Below, piece by piece: positions 21,951 through 31,179 of a stretch of DNA of 64,000 bases; the stretch's first letter is position 1; each line of letters begins with the position of its first letter. A program made the translations under genes and the position numbers. The stretch lies in contig NW_024711933.1 in assembly GCF_018991925.1 (NCBI RefSeq), forward strand, positions 12,501 to 76,500, in the 5' to 3' direction. Under the pieces are notes generated by a model that saw only the letters and a program-made list of their open reading frames with translations, ran no database searches and was not told where the DNA came from. The DNA comes from Homarus americanus (Eukaryota > Arthropoda > Malacostraca > Decapoda > Nephropidae).

Positions 21951-24212
21951 TTAGCTGCTCAAGGCAGGGGTCGCATGAGGACCAGTCTCACTCTTTGTCT
22001 GCTTGAGGGCATTAGGGAATGATTTCCTGTGGTCAGCAACTGCCTGCAGTAGATACTGCAGTTGCTGTTCGTCCTTGGTGATGCGGCCTGAGAAATCTTG
22101 GACTAAGGCTACTCCTCTTTCTGCATGATCATTGATCACAGACAAATCTTGTACACTGGCTTTTGCATTTTGGAAGCCAGGATCATCTTTCCACTGTTCT
22201 ACTGGGAGGGCCAGGAAATCTGTATTCAAGTTGAGCTTTTTGAAAAATGACTTTGTGTTCTTTGTCGTGAAATCATATAGGTTCTTCACTTGGAGTGTGT
22301 CTGGATTGATTGTAACCCGTTTGACATGCTTTTCTTCTCCAATAACGATGTTCATAGCTTCCAACATGCGGTCCTTCACTGCTGGGAGAACATCGTCATC
22401 AAAGAAGGCCAATGCAACCAACTCTTCTGACAAGTACCAGAGGTGTCTCATCATTTTGTGGAAAGTTGCCTTTGATATGGCATCGCTGATGGTACTGTAG
22501 TCTTGTAGAGCTTTAAGCAACATCAGATCTCCTTTTGGTGCCTTTGCAGCAAGTGGAGCAGTTGTCCAAGCCTTCACATATATTCGGGCAAAGAAAATGC
22601 ACAAATCTCTTAGTCCTCTGTTCTCCTTTGGAGTAAGCTTAAACTGAGAACGGAATAACCACACTTTGAAGGAATAAATGGTCTTTGCCATCCATCGTGC
22701 TTGGTGCATTGCACCAGGAGCAGAAAATCGTACTCCCCGAGAAGGTGATGTGCCAAGGAAGATGGAGGCCAGCTCTAGCAGCTCTCGATAATCATCTCGA
22801 AGCTGTGTCTCCAATAGAGCCTTCTCAATGAAGTTGGTTAGATCGTCCCAAACAGCTCTGACCGATTCTTCTGCCAGATCGTCGGTGGAGGAGTCTTCAA
22901 ACTTCTGCTTGTCAATTTGTTCCCATTTGGCTTGGAATCTTCTGAACAGCTGTATGTCAGGAGCAGCTGAGTGCCCCATTACAGCTTCAAAAGCAGCTCC
23001 AGCTACAAGTTCTAGTACATGGTGGCGGCAGGCAAAATATAGCAAATCACGACCCAGCAACTGCTCAATTTTGACACACGCACCCTTGTGGTGACCAGTA
23101 TTTGAGCTTGTTGTATCAAAACACATGCCATGCACGATGTCTGCAATGTGCCATTGCTGCAAAGCCTTCACAACAGCTTTTGCTTGTTCATCACCGGTAC
23201 CAGAGGGAAGTTTTGGAACAGCAAGAAGTTGGGAGGTGCCATTGCCTGAGACAAGAACTGGGAGTCTGTCAACATGGCCCCCATGCCCCGTCAAATCAGG
23301 CATCAATTTACCATCCCAGTGAACAATTAAAACTGACTCTGGTTTGAAGTTTGAAAGGATTTCAGCTGCCCTGCTACTGCGATGATGCTGACGTTTCCTC
23401 CTGATGCTTGATCGATTCAGAATCAATTCACTGACATCATGGCCCAGACTCCGAGCAGTTTGGGTGACAATGTGCATGGCCATTCTATCTGAGGACTTGG
23501 TCCGATCTAATGCTGCAGAAAGTTCTGGAGTTAGAACTTCTTTTCGCCCACGCTTCTTGACAGTAGGTGTAGTTTGAAGTGCTGATGGGCCAGGAACTGG
23601 GTTGGATTCCTCAGAAGAAGACGTACTACTGCTGTCCAAGACAACGATGGCCTGGCATTTTTTGGCTTCTTCCTCTGCACTGTCTGCAGCCAACTTCCTT
23701 TTCATTGCTTTCTTGAGAGTTTTTTCTCGTCGTTTCTGTCTTTTCAGGAATACTTTGTCAAGAGATGACATTGCCCCACGACGCCCTTTTTCTCGTTGCG
23801 CTATTAAGAAATCCTTATCCTCCTGAACTGTCATCATATTCAAACCATTCACATGTGCAATGTCAAAGAGATCTTCAAATGTATCAGTGAACTCTTTCTC
23901 TTTCTGCTTTTGAGTTTCTGTCTTTCTTGAAGAGTTCTTTTTCAAACTACTCCACTTGTCAAACATTTTGTGCACTTGATTCACACAATCTGGTTTGTGG
24001 TGTGTGGGAATGTTTGCTTTTGTCCAAAATTGAAGAACTTTGTCTGTGACTTTCCCAGCTGCCACTCTGATGGTTTTTTCCTGTATGCGATGCAGGCTTA
24101 AAAAATACTGTAACACTTGCCTGTTTGAAGGTAACTTAGCCCCTGTAATGTCATCACATAATGTCTTTATCAAATACACATTTTCTCGTGTTTTTACTCC
24201 TGCATTAGCCAT
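21951..24212 (-). CDS. Transposase-like protein, 753 aa, RNase H-like type
   Basis: This is the only long non-repetitive open frame in the window. It begins ATGGCTAATG in a favourable context (A at -3, G at +4). The first 90 residues hold a conserved-looking KLPSNRQVL and W..ANIP region. A basic region lies at about 140-175 (GRRGAM to KRKLAAD) and an acidic/Ser linker at 176-205. The probable catalytic core follows, with HWDGKL (Asp300), CFDTTSSNTG (364-373, Asp366), CRHHVLEL (395-402) and ARWM (505-508). A C-terminal NDHAERG (694-700) precedes TKDEQQLQYLLQAV. Asp at the second position followed by a C-x2-H motif and a later RW recalls hAT-type transposases, but I see no clear hAT dimerisation domain. 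The superfamily is therefore left open. I also recall similar proteins as multi-copy unknowns in insects and cnidarians. The gene lies inside matching TIRs, so it most likely mobilises this element. A domesticated gene is the less likely alternative. Confidence 0.85.
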   Translation of the reverse strand: MANAGVKTRENVYLIKTLCDDITGAKLPSNRQVLQYFLSLHRIQEKTIRVAAGKVTDKVLQFWTKANIPTHHKPDCVNQVHKMFDKWSSLKKNSSRKTETQKQKEKEFTDTFEDLFDIAHVNGLNMMTVQEDKDFLIAQREKGRRGAMSSLDKVFLKRQKRREKTLKKAMKRKLAADSAEEEAKKCQAIVVLDSSSTSSSEESNPVPGPSALQTTPTVKKRGRKEVLTPELSAALDRTKSSDRMAMHIVTQTARSLGHDVSELILNRSSIRRKRQHHRSSRAAEILSNFKPESVLIVHWDGKLMPDLTGHGGHVDRLPVLVSGNGTSQLLAVPKLPSGTGDEQAKAVVKALQQWHIADIVHGMCFDTTSSNTGHHKGACVKIEQLLGRDLLYFACRHHVLELVAGAAFEAVMGHSAAPDIQLFRRFQAKWEQIDKQKFEDSSTDDLAEESVRAVWDDLTNFIEKALLETQLRDDYRELLELASIFLGTSPSRGVRFSAPGAMHQARWMAKTIYSFKVWLFRSQFKLTPKENRGLRDLCIFFARIYVKAWTTAPLAAKAPKGDLMLLKALQDYSTISDAISKATFHKMMRHLWYLSEELVALAFFDDDVLPAVKDRMLEAMNIVIGEEKHVKRVTINPDTLQVKNLYDFTTKNTKSFFKKLNLNTDFLALPVEQWKDDPGFQNAKASVQDLSVINDHAERGVALVQDFSGRITKDEQQLQYLLQAVADHRKSFPNALKQTKSETGPHATPALSS

Positions 24213-24240
24213 TTTGACCTGAGGAATAAAGAAATTAAGT
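24213..24240 (-). promoter_or_regulatory. Possible 3' splice site before the transposase start
   Basis: On the minus strand TTTCTTTATTCCTCAG stands six bases before the ATG. It is a pyrimidine-rich tract ending in CAG, so a 5' UTR intron is plausible. No donor was assigned. Confidence 0.35.
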
Positions 24241-24351
24241 GTAATATGAATTAATAATGAGAATACTCTGCAGAACTGTTTCTAATTTCCCCAATCATCA
24301 ATCACGACCAGCAAAAACTCACCACAATCGTGCCAAATGCGACGCACTAGT

Positions 24352-24393
24352 GGTGGGCGTAATCGGCTACAAAGTAATCGACTACATCGATTA
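24352..24393. promoter_or_regulatory. Subterminal repeats GTAATCGRCTAC
   Basis: Two direct copies (GTAATCGGCTAC, GTAATCGACTAC) and one inverted partial copy (CGATTAC) sit just inside the right TIR and upstream of the transposase gene. Position suggests transposase binding or promoter elements. The preceding TAGTGGTGGGCG resembles a hAT-type terminus. Confidence 0.45.
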
Positions 24394-24408
24394 CTTAATT
24401 TTTGACAG

Positions 24409-24534
24409 CTTTGAGCAACCTCTAAATATTAATATATTTAAAAATAACTCTACACACAATGTTTTGTCCTAAATGGACACTTTTAGAAGGGTCTGTGGTA
24501 AAACATTCCCAAGTTGAAAAATAAGGACCACTCT
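24409..24534 (-). repeat. Right terminal inverted repeat
   Basis: On the reverse strand it starts AGAGTGGTCCTTATTTTTC and runs inward to TTTAGAGGTTGCTCAAAG. It is shorter than the left repeat by about 14 bases of indels. Confidence 0.85.
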
Positions 24535-24535
24535 A

Positions 24536-24554
24536 ATATATATATATATATGTA

Positions 24555-24625
<71 letters not shown>
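24536..24625. repeat. (AT)n microsatellite
   Basis: About 40 AT units with a few ATGTAT interruptions, directly adjoining the transposon's right end. Confidence 0.97.
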
Positions 24626-24638
<13 letters not shown>

Positions 24639-24689
24639 CATGTTGGCCAAGGAGGTGTGAACTGTGGTGGTTACATGATCTATATACTG

Positions 24690-24815
24690 GTAGTGGTGGT
24701 GGTAGTTAGGTTAGGTTTACAGAGATATGTTAAGGTTAAATAAGGTAAGGTCAATTTAGTTAAGGTCGGAAGGTAAAGTTAGATTAGGTAAATTAACATT
24801 AACGTAACGTTGGGT
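24690..24815. repeat. Degenerate GGTTA/AAGGTTA sequence
   Basis: Scattered decayed TTAGG-like pentamers; no gene. Confidence 0.7.
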
Positions 24816-24824
24816 AATTTTTTG

Positions 24825-24827
<3 letters not shown>

Positions 24828-24896
<69 letters not shown>

Positions 24897-24902
24897 CATT
24901 AC

Positions 24903-24947
<45 letters not shown>

Positions 24948-24964
24948 CATTACTATTATTATTA
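24828..24964. repeat. (ATT)n microsatellite with repeated CATTACTATT interruption
   Basis: About 40 units. The same CATTACTATT interruption occurs twice, about 50 bp apart, suggesting internal duplication. Confidence 0.96.
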
Positions 24965-24965
24965 A

Positions 24966-25440
24966 TTTTTTTTTTTTTTGCGGTTAATAGTCCACCCGGG
25001 CACAGGTCATCAACGGGGCCTAGGGGGCGAAAAAATACGAGAAAAAAACAGAAAAGAAAAAGGTTATATTAATCTACACCATACACGAAGATGCTGGAAA
25101 ACCAGCATTTTGAAGTGAGACAGATTGTATGAGTATGGAAACACAGAAGAAGGCAGAGCATTCCACAGTTTGGCTGTGTGAGGAAAGAAGGATGTACTAT
25201 AACGGGTTATTCTAGTGTCACCGACATCCACAGAGAAACGGTGGGCACCGCGGGCAAGACGTGTGTTACCAGCCCACGGCCTTGCCGGCGGTACACAGGA
25301 TGCCAAATCCACCGAACATTGCCCGTTAAAGTACCTGTAAAAGAGAGAGAGTGAAGCAACATTGCGGCGAAGAGAAAGGGAAGAAAGATTATCAACTAAA
25401 GGAGGAGAGTTAATAAGACGAAAGGCCTTAGAGCTAATTA
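24966..25440 (-). pseudogene. 3' end of a Jockey/CR1-like non-LTR retrotransposon
   Basis: A poly-A tail (T14 at 24966-24979) is followed inward by a short 3' UTR. An open minus-strand frame of about 125 codons ends near 25064. It reads through FRLINSPPLVDNLSSL, ASLSLFYRYFNG, ARPWAGNTRLARGAHRF and SFFPHTAKLWNALPSSVF. This order is characteristic of the C-terminus after the RT domain in Jockey- and CR1-like ORF2 proteins (family knowledge). The copy is truncated at about 25440, where decayed GGTAA pentamers begin. The frame is intact across the fragment, so insertion was fairly recent. No catalytic RT motifs remain. Confidence 0.8.
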
Positions 25441-25600
25441 AAGTAAGGTAAGGTAAGTTAAGGTCATGTTAGGTTCTTTAGGTAAGGTTAAGGTATAGTT
25501 AGGTGAGTTAGGCTCAGTTAGGTTAGGTTAGTTATTTAGATAAGGTTAAAATAATGTTAGGTTAGATAGTTAAGCTTGAGGTAGGGCAGGTTAAGGTAAC
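25441..25600. repeat. Degenerate telomere-like (AAGGT/GGTTA) array
   Basis: Irregular TTAGG-derived pentamers, heavily mutated. Confidence 0.75.
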
Positions 25601-25621
25601 GCGACACAACACTACACCTGT

Positions 25622-25700
25622 CCACACACACACGCACATAAACACGCACACACGCACATGCACACACACACACACTCTCACACACACACTCACACACACA

Positions 25701-25740
<40 letters not shown>
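25622..25740. repeat. (CA)n microsatellite with CACGCA and CACTCA interruptions
   Basis: About 58 dinucleotides. Confidence 0.96.
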
Positions 25741-25741
<1 letters not shown>

Positions 25742-25814
25742 CTAAACTGAGAATTCTAACTGTGACAAAAAATACTATTCTTTTTTTTTACAGGATTTCA
25801 GCTTATTTTTTAGA

Positions 25815-26350
25815 CCATGTCCGACGCTCACCCCCTGCCCCTGCCTCACCCTCCCCTGCCAGCCCCACCTCACCCTCCCTGCCCCACCTCACACCCTCCT
25901 GCCCCGCCTCTGCCCCCTCCCCTGCCCTGCCGCACCCTCCCTCCGCTCCCCGCCTCACCCTCCCTCCGGGCCCCGCCTCACCTCCCTCCGCTTCTGGCCT
26001 CACCTCCTGCCCCACCTCACCTCCCCCCGCCCTGCCTCACCCTCCTCTGCCCTGCCCCACCTCCTGCCTGTTTCACCCTCCTGCCCCCTGCCTCACCTCC
26101 CCCGCTCCGCCTCACCCTCCCTGCCCCACCTCACCCTCCCCCGTCTCTGCCTCCCACCCTCCCCGCCCTGCCTCAATCTCCCCGCCCTGTTCCCTCCCCC
26201 CGCCCCACCTCACCTCCCCCTGCCCCACCTCACCTCCCTGCCCCACCTCACCTCCCCGCCCTGCCTCACCTCTCCTGCCCCGCCTCACCTCCTCCCGCCC
26301 TCTGCCTCACCTCCACCTGCCCTGCCCACCCTCCCTGCCCCGCCTCATCC
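25815..26350. repeat. C-rich minisatellite, core CCTGCCCCACCTCACC
   Basis: Around 530 bp of degenerate 13-18-bp units. Pro/Ser-rich plus and Gly/Glu/Arg-rich minus frames are artefacts. Confidence 0.93.
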
Positions 26351-26783
26351 CGTGTTAGTTCATAGCCCATTTGCCCAAGCCCTCACGGCGACGCGTTCAT
26401 AGGATAGAACAAACACATTTATACATATACTGTAACTGTATTATATAAATGTGTTTGTTTTTTTCTACTCTGTAAGGTTTATTTGTGGTTGTTTTTTCGA
26501 GGTTTTTGCTGTTCAGGTGCTTTTTTTGGTGAGTGCTTTGTGAGTGTATGTTTTTTTTTTTTTTTTTGCATTTTTTACATTTTTGTGATTGAATATTTTT
26601 TTTTTTTTGGTCCGATACAAAAAATAATAAGAGTTTTGTATATTTTTAGGCAAGTTTAGACCTTTTGTGAATGGTTATTTTCCATTGATAAAAAATAGCT
26701 TTAAAACATTGTAATTTTCTTGCTCTAGTAAACTATTACAGTGTGTGGTGTGTTTTGTACCCGTGTATACCTACTGTAACCTG
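26351..26783. other. T-rich unique interval, no gene
   Basis: AT-rich with several T-tracts (26550-26610). Nothing is recognised. Confidence 0.75.
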
Positions 26784-26828
<45 letters not shown>

Positions 26829-26842
26829 CTACTACTACTACT
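26784..26842. repeat. (CA)n then (CTA)n microsatellite
   Basis: (CA)n at 26784-26825, then five to six CTA units. It abuts the 3' end of the RTE-like element. Confidence 0.96.
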
Positions 26843-27345
26843 TTGCTGTCACTCGGAGTCGAGTATGACGATCATCCAGCTATGATACAATGATATGAGT
26901 TATTAATGTCACCTAGGTTGATAAATTTTGAGGTGACTAAAGACCCCGATATGGGACCGGCAGAGTCGTCCACATGTGGAGGGCTGCATCTAGTGTCTTT
27001 CCGGCGTTGGCGCTTGTCTATCTCGTTATGAAGTCGGGCTAACTCGAAGGTATTGAGACCTTCTCGCGTGGTCCTTCTCCAAGCGTTACGGTGTGGAGTA
27101 ATCGTCTCCCAGGTGAAGGCGTTACGTTTACTATTCGTTAGTAGCTGCTTTGGCAATCTAATGTCGTCCATGCGAGTAACATGGCCAGTCCAGCGTAGTC
27201 GTTCGTGGATAATGGAGCCTCGATGCTCCAACAGTTGGTGTCAGCGAGAATACTGGTATTTGTTGGTGAAAGTTTTCAAGTGACTTGATGTGCCTCCCGT
27301 GTGTGACCCACGTCTCACTGCCATATGGCAGGGTGGAGAGGACTA
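26843..27345 (-). pseudogene. RTE-like non-LTR retrotransposon, 3' fragment
   Basis: The minus-strand translation holds VVLSTLPYGSETW, GRHIKSLENFHQ, then after a frameshift IIHERLRWTGHVTRMDD and RLPKQLL. These are the hallmark C-terminal blocks of RTE-like endonuclease/reverse-transcriptase proteins (family knowledge). About 40 codons usually found between KQLL and the TW....R..WR block are deleted. The final 150 bases match 47683-47830, including GACGATCATCCAGCTATGAT, so this is the same family. Both ends abut (CA)n. Confidence 0.85.
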
Positions 27346-27390
27346 CTGCACACACACACACACACGCACACACACACACACACACACATC
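27346..27390. repeat. (CA)n microsatellite
   Basis: About 20 units with one CACGCA. It is the 5'-side flank of the RTE-like fragment. Confidence 0.96.
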
Positions 27391-27600
27391 ATACACATCA
27401 TACAGTCGACTGAACTTCCGGAGTATTACAAAACAAGGTACGCACCACCGCCTGGAATGCTGCTTCAACTCTCCTGGAGTGGACTGGAATCCTCATCTGG
27501 AAGGTTGTCGCTGTTCCAGCCAGTTGGATTATATCGCCCAAGTCGGTAGAGACCCGAGGTAATAGGAATTGTTAACACTGGCCTTTGATTCCTAGATTTT
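27391..27600. other. Unique interval, no gene assigned
   Basis: Frames up to 90 codons cross into the CA repeat. The remainder has no recognisable domain. Confidence 0.6.
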
Positions 27601-27619
27601 CCCGGAATGGTTGAGGAGT

Positions 27620-28170
27620 GTGAAGTTTGGTGGTGGTGATGGGGGTGGGGGTGATGGTGGTGGTGGACAGGTGGTTGTGATGTTGTTGTTTTTGTTGTTG
27701 GTGGTGGTAGGGAAGTGGTGGGGGTGGTGGTGGTAGGGAAGTGGTGAGGGTGGTGGTAGTGGCCCCCACCACATCACATCCTCACACCCCCAGTCCCCAC
27801 CACCTCACACCCCTACCACCCCACACCTCTGACCCCACCCCCCCACCATCTCACACCCCCCACCATCCCCACCCCCACCATCCCCACCCCACCCATCCCA
27901 TCCCCCCCTCCACCCCACCCCATCCCACCCCCACCATCCCTGCCCACCCCCCCACCACCCTCAATTCCACCATCCCCACCCCCCCACCATCCCACCCCCA
28001 CCACCCCACCCCCCACCACCCCTCACCCCCACCCCACCTCACCCCCCACCACCTCACCCCCACCACCTCACCCCCACCACCTCACCCCCCACCATCTCAC
28101 CCCCACCATCTCACCCCCACCATCTCACCCCCCACCACCTCACCCTCCACCTCGTTCCCACCACCTCACA
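27620..28170. repeat. GGTGGTG tract then CACCCCC/CCACCACCTCA minisatellite
   Basis: G/T-rich to about 27765, then the complementary-type C/A-rich 12-14-bp repeat to 28165. The opposed strand bias could allow a hairpin around 27770. Confidence 0.9.
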
Positions 28171-28617
28171 CTTCAGAGCAAAAAAGAAAAACACACAGTA
28201 ACACAAATCGTTTAGCCTGACCAATTAAACCGAGAGGGAGCCACCAAATAAGGTCAAAGGTTAAACACAGCTTGACCTTACCACCTCATTAAACGCTAGA
28301 GGACCTAATATAAACACCGCGTAAAACACTCCCTTAATCCCCCTGATTGCTCCGAATAGCTGATCACTGGCGGCATTGATTGGGAACCATTTTTTTTTTG
28401 CTCTTTCTCACATAATGACACAATGACTGTTATTGGCGGCTTTCAATATATACCTGTCAATCACCTGTTGTCTACCATCATAGGCTGAACAAAAAACGAA
28501 TTTGCACCAGGATAGAAAAACAACAACAACAACAATGATGATGTACAATGAGCGAGGCTGGTCAGTGATACAAGCCCCGGGAGTTTTAACACAATACCTG
28601 GTGTTTATTGGCTGTAC

Positions 28618-28618
<1 letters not shown>
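28171..28618. other. Unique interval, no gene
   Basis: Mixed sequence with a T10 run near 28390 and a short (CAA)n run near 28520-28533. Nothing coding is recognised. Confidence 0.7.

Positions 28619-28671
<53 letters not shown>
28619..28671. repeat. (GT)n microsatellite
   Basis: About 26 uninterrupted units. Confidence 0.97.
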
Positions 28672-28675
<4 letters not shown>

Positions 28676-28841
28676 GAATACTGTATGTTTCGGCCTTTAT
28701 ACGAATTTTGTGTATGTACAGTATGTAGTATGATGGTGAGTGTATTACGTGTGTATGGTAACAGAGACACTCGGGGGTTCTACTGTAGTATGTGGTCTAC
28801 CGAGTTGTGTCTACCAGGATATTTACACTGTATCAGCCATT

Positions 28842-28955
28842 AACCTAACCTAACCTAACCTAACCTAACCTAACCTAACCTAACCTGACCTAACCAAACC
28901 TAACCTAACCTAACCTAACCTAACCTAACCTGACCTGACCTGACCTGACTTAACT
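28842..28955. repeat. Interstitial (CCTAA)n turning into (CCTGA)n
   Basis: About 18 CCTAA units, then CCTGA units at 28928-28948. Single CCTGA and CCAAA variants appear inside. Confidence 0.95.
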
Positions 28956-29059
28956 ATGAGTCAAGTATAAAAAGACTTATTAGACTCAGGGTCAATTTTA
29001 TGTTCAAAAGGTCTTATTAAATGGTAATGGTAGTCTCCATTAATGAGGAAATAATGGAT

Positions 29060-29250
29060 GAGTGAGTGAGCATGTGAGTGAGTGAGTGAGTGAGCATGTG
29101 AGGGAGTGAGTGAGTGAGTGAGTGAGCATATGAGGGAGTGAGTGAGTGAGTGAGCATGTGAGGGAGTGAGTGAGTGAGTGAGCATGTGAGGGAGTGAGTG
29201 AGTGAGCGAGCATATGAGGGAGTGAGTGAGTGAGTGAGTGAGTGAAAAGA
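29060..29250. repeat. (AGTG)n with recurrent GCATGTGAGGG insertion
   Basis: Blocks of three to five AGTG units alternate with GAGCATGTGAGGGAGTG, giving a higher-order unit of about 30-36 bp repeated five or six times. Confidence 0.93.
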
Positions 29251-29281
29251 GGGTCAGAGCCAAAGAGAGTATCAGGTTTGT

Positions 29282-29282
29282 A

Positions 29283-29326
<44 letters not shown>

Positions 29327-29336
29327 TAACAATAAC
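29282..29336. repeat. (ATA)n microsatellite
   Basis: About 14 units followed by AACAAT units. Confidence 0.95.
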
Positions 29337-29424
29337 ATCCTTCATAACCCACTCTACGTCATAACAATAACACCTATATCAAAAATTAACAATAACAACA
29401 ATGATAATAACAACTTAAGCCATC

Positions 29425-29490
29425 GGTCTCTCTAAGGCAGTCATCCCGATAGCCACATAGCAATGGGCTATTGACCACTCGGCTAAACGA
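29425..29490 (-). mobile_element. Possible tRNA-like/SINE head fragment
   Basis: On the minus strand TTAGCCGAGTGGTCA is a good pol III A-box/tRNA D-arm match, but no B-box follows at tRNA spacing. It may be a truncated SINE or chance. Confidence 0.35.
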
Positions 29491-30025
29491 AACTTTTATC
29501 ATCACATACAAAGATAATTAACACATTAATTAACTAATACACAGCGCTTGACAAAATAATTACATCGTATAATTAATAGAGGAAATATAACAGTGAATGG
29601 TTATATGATATAGGAGGTGTTTGGGAGGGGCTAAAATATACTATGGTGATTAGGAGAGAAGTTGACCTCATAAATATTATTAACAGCCGATGTAAACAAG
29701 AGGATTTAGGTGTAATTGTATTGTAATTGAAGTCTTAGGGGGAAAACGATAGTGTATTATACGTGTTGTATACTCTAATTGACCTATTGACCTATTGACC
29801 TATTTAGATCATGTTTAAATACCTGAGTTACTAGAGCAGTTGATGGTAAGGACATAAGTGAGATTGTTAGAAAAATATTGATTGAAGGAAACGACAGACC
29901 GCTTTGATGTTAACAGAGACGCGAAAGGAACTCATCAAATTTCCTTACCTTATAAATAAAATAAATCTTCTTTTCTTCATTAGTTTAGTTTTTTGTTGTA
30001 GCTTAGTTAGTTTTTCTTCATAATT
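29491..30025. other. AT-rich unique interval, no gene
   Basis: Nothing is recognised beyond short direct repeats such as GACCTATT at 29780-29802. Confidence 0.75.
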
Positions 30026-30104
30026 AACCTAACCTAACCTAACCTTACCTAATCTAATCTAACCCGACCTGACCTGACCTGACCTGACCTGACCTGACCT
30101 GACT
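30026..30104. repeat. (CCTAA)n to (CCTGA)n array
   Basis: About five CCTAA/TCTAA units, then eight CCTGA units from 30063. Same order of variants as at 28842-28955. Confidence 0.95.
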
Positions 30105-30237
30105 GAGAGAAAGGGTGGCACTCGTCATAACTGGCAACAACCAATCGACACACAGCATGCCCGTACACGCGTGTATTTTGCCGTTTTTTTACATCTCGTT
30201 CATTGGTGATCACAAGTGTACCTATATGACTGAGTAA

Positions 30238-30239
<2 letters not shown>

Positions 30240-30307
<68 letters not shown>
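30240..30307. repeat. (GT)n microsatellite
   Basis: About 33 units. Confidence 0.97.
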
Positions 30308-30310
<3 letters not shown>

Positions 30311-30347
30311 GAGGGGGAAGAGCTCATTAATATTCTAAACCTCATCT

Positions 30348-30503
30348 AGCCTTAACCTAACCTAACCTTAACCTCATCTAGCCTTAACCTAACCTAACCT
30401 TAACCTCATCTAGCCTTAACCTAACCTATTATAACATTAACTTAACTTATCCTAATTTAACTTAATCTAATTTAACCTAACCTAACCTAACCTAACCTAA
30501 CCA
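30348..30503. repeat. CCTAA-derived array with 32-bp higher-order unit
   Basis: CCTCATCTAGCCTTAACCTA plus CCTAA pentamers repeat three times, followed by decayed CTTAA units and five clean CCTAA units at 30475-30502. Confidence 0.88.
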
Positions 30504-30607
30504 ATATTGAGCCTTATTTAATCTACAACCATACCATATACTTTAAGTACCATTAACCTATTCTACCAATAACCTGAGCAAATTTAACTTAACCTAATCC
30601 CATTTTT

Positions 30608-30830
30608 AAGGAGTTTGGTGGCTGAGAGGATAGATCGTTTCTTTGTGTCGCTGGTTCGATCCCAAGGTACTCAAGTGTACAAGGTGAGAGGGAGGGGAAG
30701 GCGGTCGAGTACAATGCTGGCCTCTCTGCCTTCTTGTACCGAAAACTTAATGTGTATTGTGTTGTATCCTCTTTGCTTCCGTCTACACCCCCCCACCCCT
30801 CTTGAGACGCCAGGCATGTAGGATCCACAT
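30608..30830 (+). mobile_element. tRNA-derived SINE, family 1, copy 2
   Basis: A-box-like GGTGGCTGAGAGGA at 30617-30630 and a good B-box GGTTCGATCCC at about 30653-30663. The body shares CTTGTACCGAAAACTTA and the GTGTTGTATC block with the copy at 3414-3620. The 3' part ends with GGATCCACATTC before CCTAA pentamers. Confidence 0.75.
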
Positions 30831-31179
30831 TCAAAGCCTAACCTAACCCTAACATATCACTAACTTCAACTAGCCTTTCCATAACATAATCTAACCTATC
30901 AATATTTAACTTAGCTGGCATCTAACTTACCCCAACTTGAGTCATTTACGTGTTAAAAGCGAATTTCACCACCACCAGCCGCCAGGGAGACAGGTGCCAG
31001 ATATACACAAATAAGCAACTACACAGCTTTTAGCAAAAGTACCTGCCTGCCTGCCTGTCCCTACGGTAGTCCGGGTGTAGCTGGGCTCAGGACAGACGCT
31101 GATTGACAGGTTGTGACGAGAGAGAAAACATCGGAAAAATTACAAAGATGATGGCTATCCATACTAGAGCACTGACGTA

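Larger units (their letters stand above)
21711..24534 (-). mobile_element. Complete DNA transposon with long imperfect TIRs and one transposase gene
   Basis: The ends are inverted relative to each other and share ordered blocks: GTGGTCCT at the tip, CACAGACCC, AAAAGT-TCCATTT and TTAGAGGTTGCTCAA at the inner end. The left repeat spans 21711-21850 and the right 24409-24534. Between them lies one uninterrupted 753-codon gene. I could not find a convincing target-site duplication. The left flank is unique and the right flank is an (AT)n array. The element is not nested with other coding DNA and looks recent enough to have kept its frame. Confidence 0.85.

Noticed and set aside
24345..24365. A second hAT element end (TAGTGGTGGGCG)
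   Set aside because: Only one end is visible and it lies inside the larger transposon, so it is kept as a note under the subterminal repeats.
21700..24545. Target-site duplication around the transposon
   Set aside because: The bases outside GGGTGGTCC and GGACCACTC do not match for 2-8 bp; the right flank is (AT)n, so no call was made.
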